A stretch of DNA of 64,000 nucleotides from Neoarius graeffei. Taxonomy: Eukaryota; Chordata; Actinopteri; Siluriformes; Ariidae. The notes below the pieces were generated by a model that was not told where the DNA came from, did not search any database, and worked only from the letters and a program-made list of their open reading frames with translations. Both the position numbers and the translations under genes were made by a program. The stretch spans positions 33,274,443 to 33,338,442 of the forward strand of contig NC_083571.1 in the NCBI RefSeq assembly GCF_027579695.1, in the 5' to 3' direction. Numbering within the stretch: position 1 is the stretch's first letter; each line of letters begins with the position of its first letter. This document shows, one piece after another, positions 63,830-64,000 of this stretch.

Positions 63830-64000
63830 CGAATCCTGTGTTTGTGTGTGTATGTGTGTGTGAGGGAGAGCATCCACCGTGATGCTGTGCCTTGCGATGG
63901 ATGTATGTGGCACTGGCCGTGGTGCTGTGTGGCCTGTTCTGTCTGTAGCACCGTGGTTCGTGTGCTTGTTCTGTGTATGGTACCCGCTGTGTGGTCCGCC
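63830..64000. other. GT-rich end of window
   Basis: (GT)n followed by repeated CCGTGGTGCTGTG-like phrases. Possibly the intron of the hAT gene. No further feature. Confidence 0.4.

Larger units (their letters stand above)
36054..64000 (+). other. mtnr1a: probable intron 1 of the melatonin receptor gene, filled with transposons
   Basis: The intron begins GTGAGTTGAGTGACG and passes through (CG)n and (CA)n tracts at about 36068-36150. No exon 2, which should be an open frame of roughly 0.9 kb with helices 2-7, is seen on the plus strand. All elements listed to the right would be intronic if the gene is intact. Confidence 0.55.

Overview
This window looks like teleost fish nuclear DNA. It holds only two host-gene signals, and nearly everything else is layered transposable elements. 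The repertoire is typical of fish: tRNA-headed SINEs with GGATG/GAGAT/CATTC tails, Tc1-like elements, hAT elements, L2-type and R4/Dong-type LINEs, and a Ty3/gypsy element. The SINE type and the (GAGAT)n tails suggest a catfish-like or otophysan fish, but I cannot prove the species from sequence alone.

Host genes. (1) At 7637-8650 there is an intronless ORF for an EFA6/PSD-like protein (Sec7 plus PH domains). It looks like a retrocopy and has a CRE-type promoter motif upstream. (2) At 35852-36053 lies coding exon 1 of a melatonin receptor (MT1-like). It ends at a clean phase-1 splice donor, and its leader carries small upstream ORFs. No exon 2 is visible, so everything from 36.05 kb to the right edge is probably intron 1, unless the gene is broken.

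Layout. 0-7 kb: SINE, a BED-finger ORF broken by a 2.2 kb inverted-repeat element, and a Tc1 element that carries two SINEs. 7-9 kb: the PSD-like gene. 9-18.4 kb: a decayed two-gene DNA transposon (a SWIM/YqaJ protein on + and a DDE transposase on -) next to a palindrome carrying a THAP-like exon in both arms. One arm was hit by a complete LTR retrotransposon (12502-17407) whose integrase lies upstream of its reverse transcriptase, as in Gmr1 of cod. 18.4-24 kb: LINE tails, a Tc1 remnant, an L2-like LINE with a 92 bp MITE, and a second SWIM/YqaJ exon split by a hAT. 26.7-28.9 kb: a nearly complete hAT transposase gene. 29.9-33.4 kb: an uninterrupted R4/Dong-type LINE ORF of about 1050 codons sitting between (TA)n tracts. 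34.5-35.3 kb: a hybrid tandem SINE structure. 37.3-40.5 kb: a four-layer nest of elements. 40.7-42.3 kb: a Tc1-like element with an open transposase. 43.8-57 kb: four more hAT-type elements with 8 bp target duplications, one holding a nested element. 55.4-59.2 kb: a degenerate tandem array. 59.5-62.8 kb: a second L2-like LINE. 63.3 kb to the edge: the start of a zf-TTF hAT transposase.

Boundaries come from matching terminal repeats and target-site duplications by eye. Family names come from visible motifs and remembered family traits; no database search was run.
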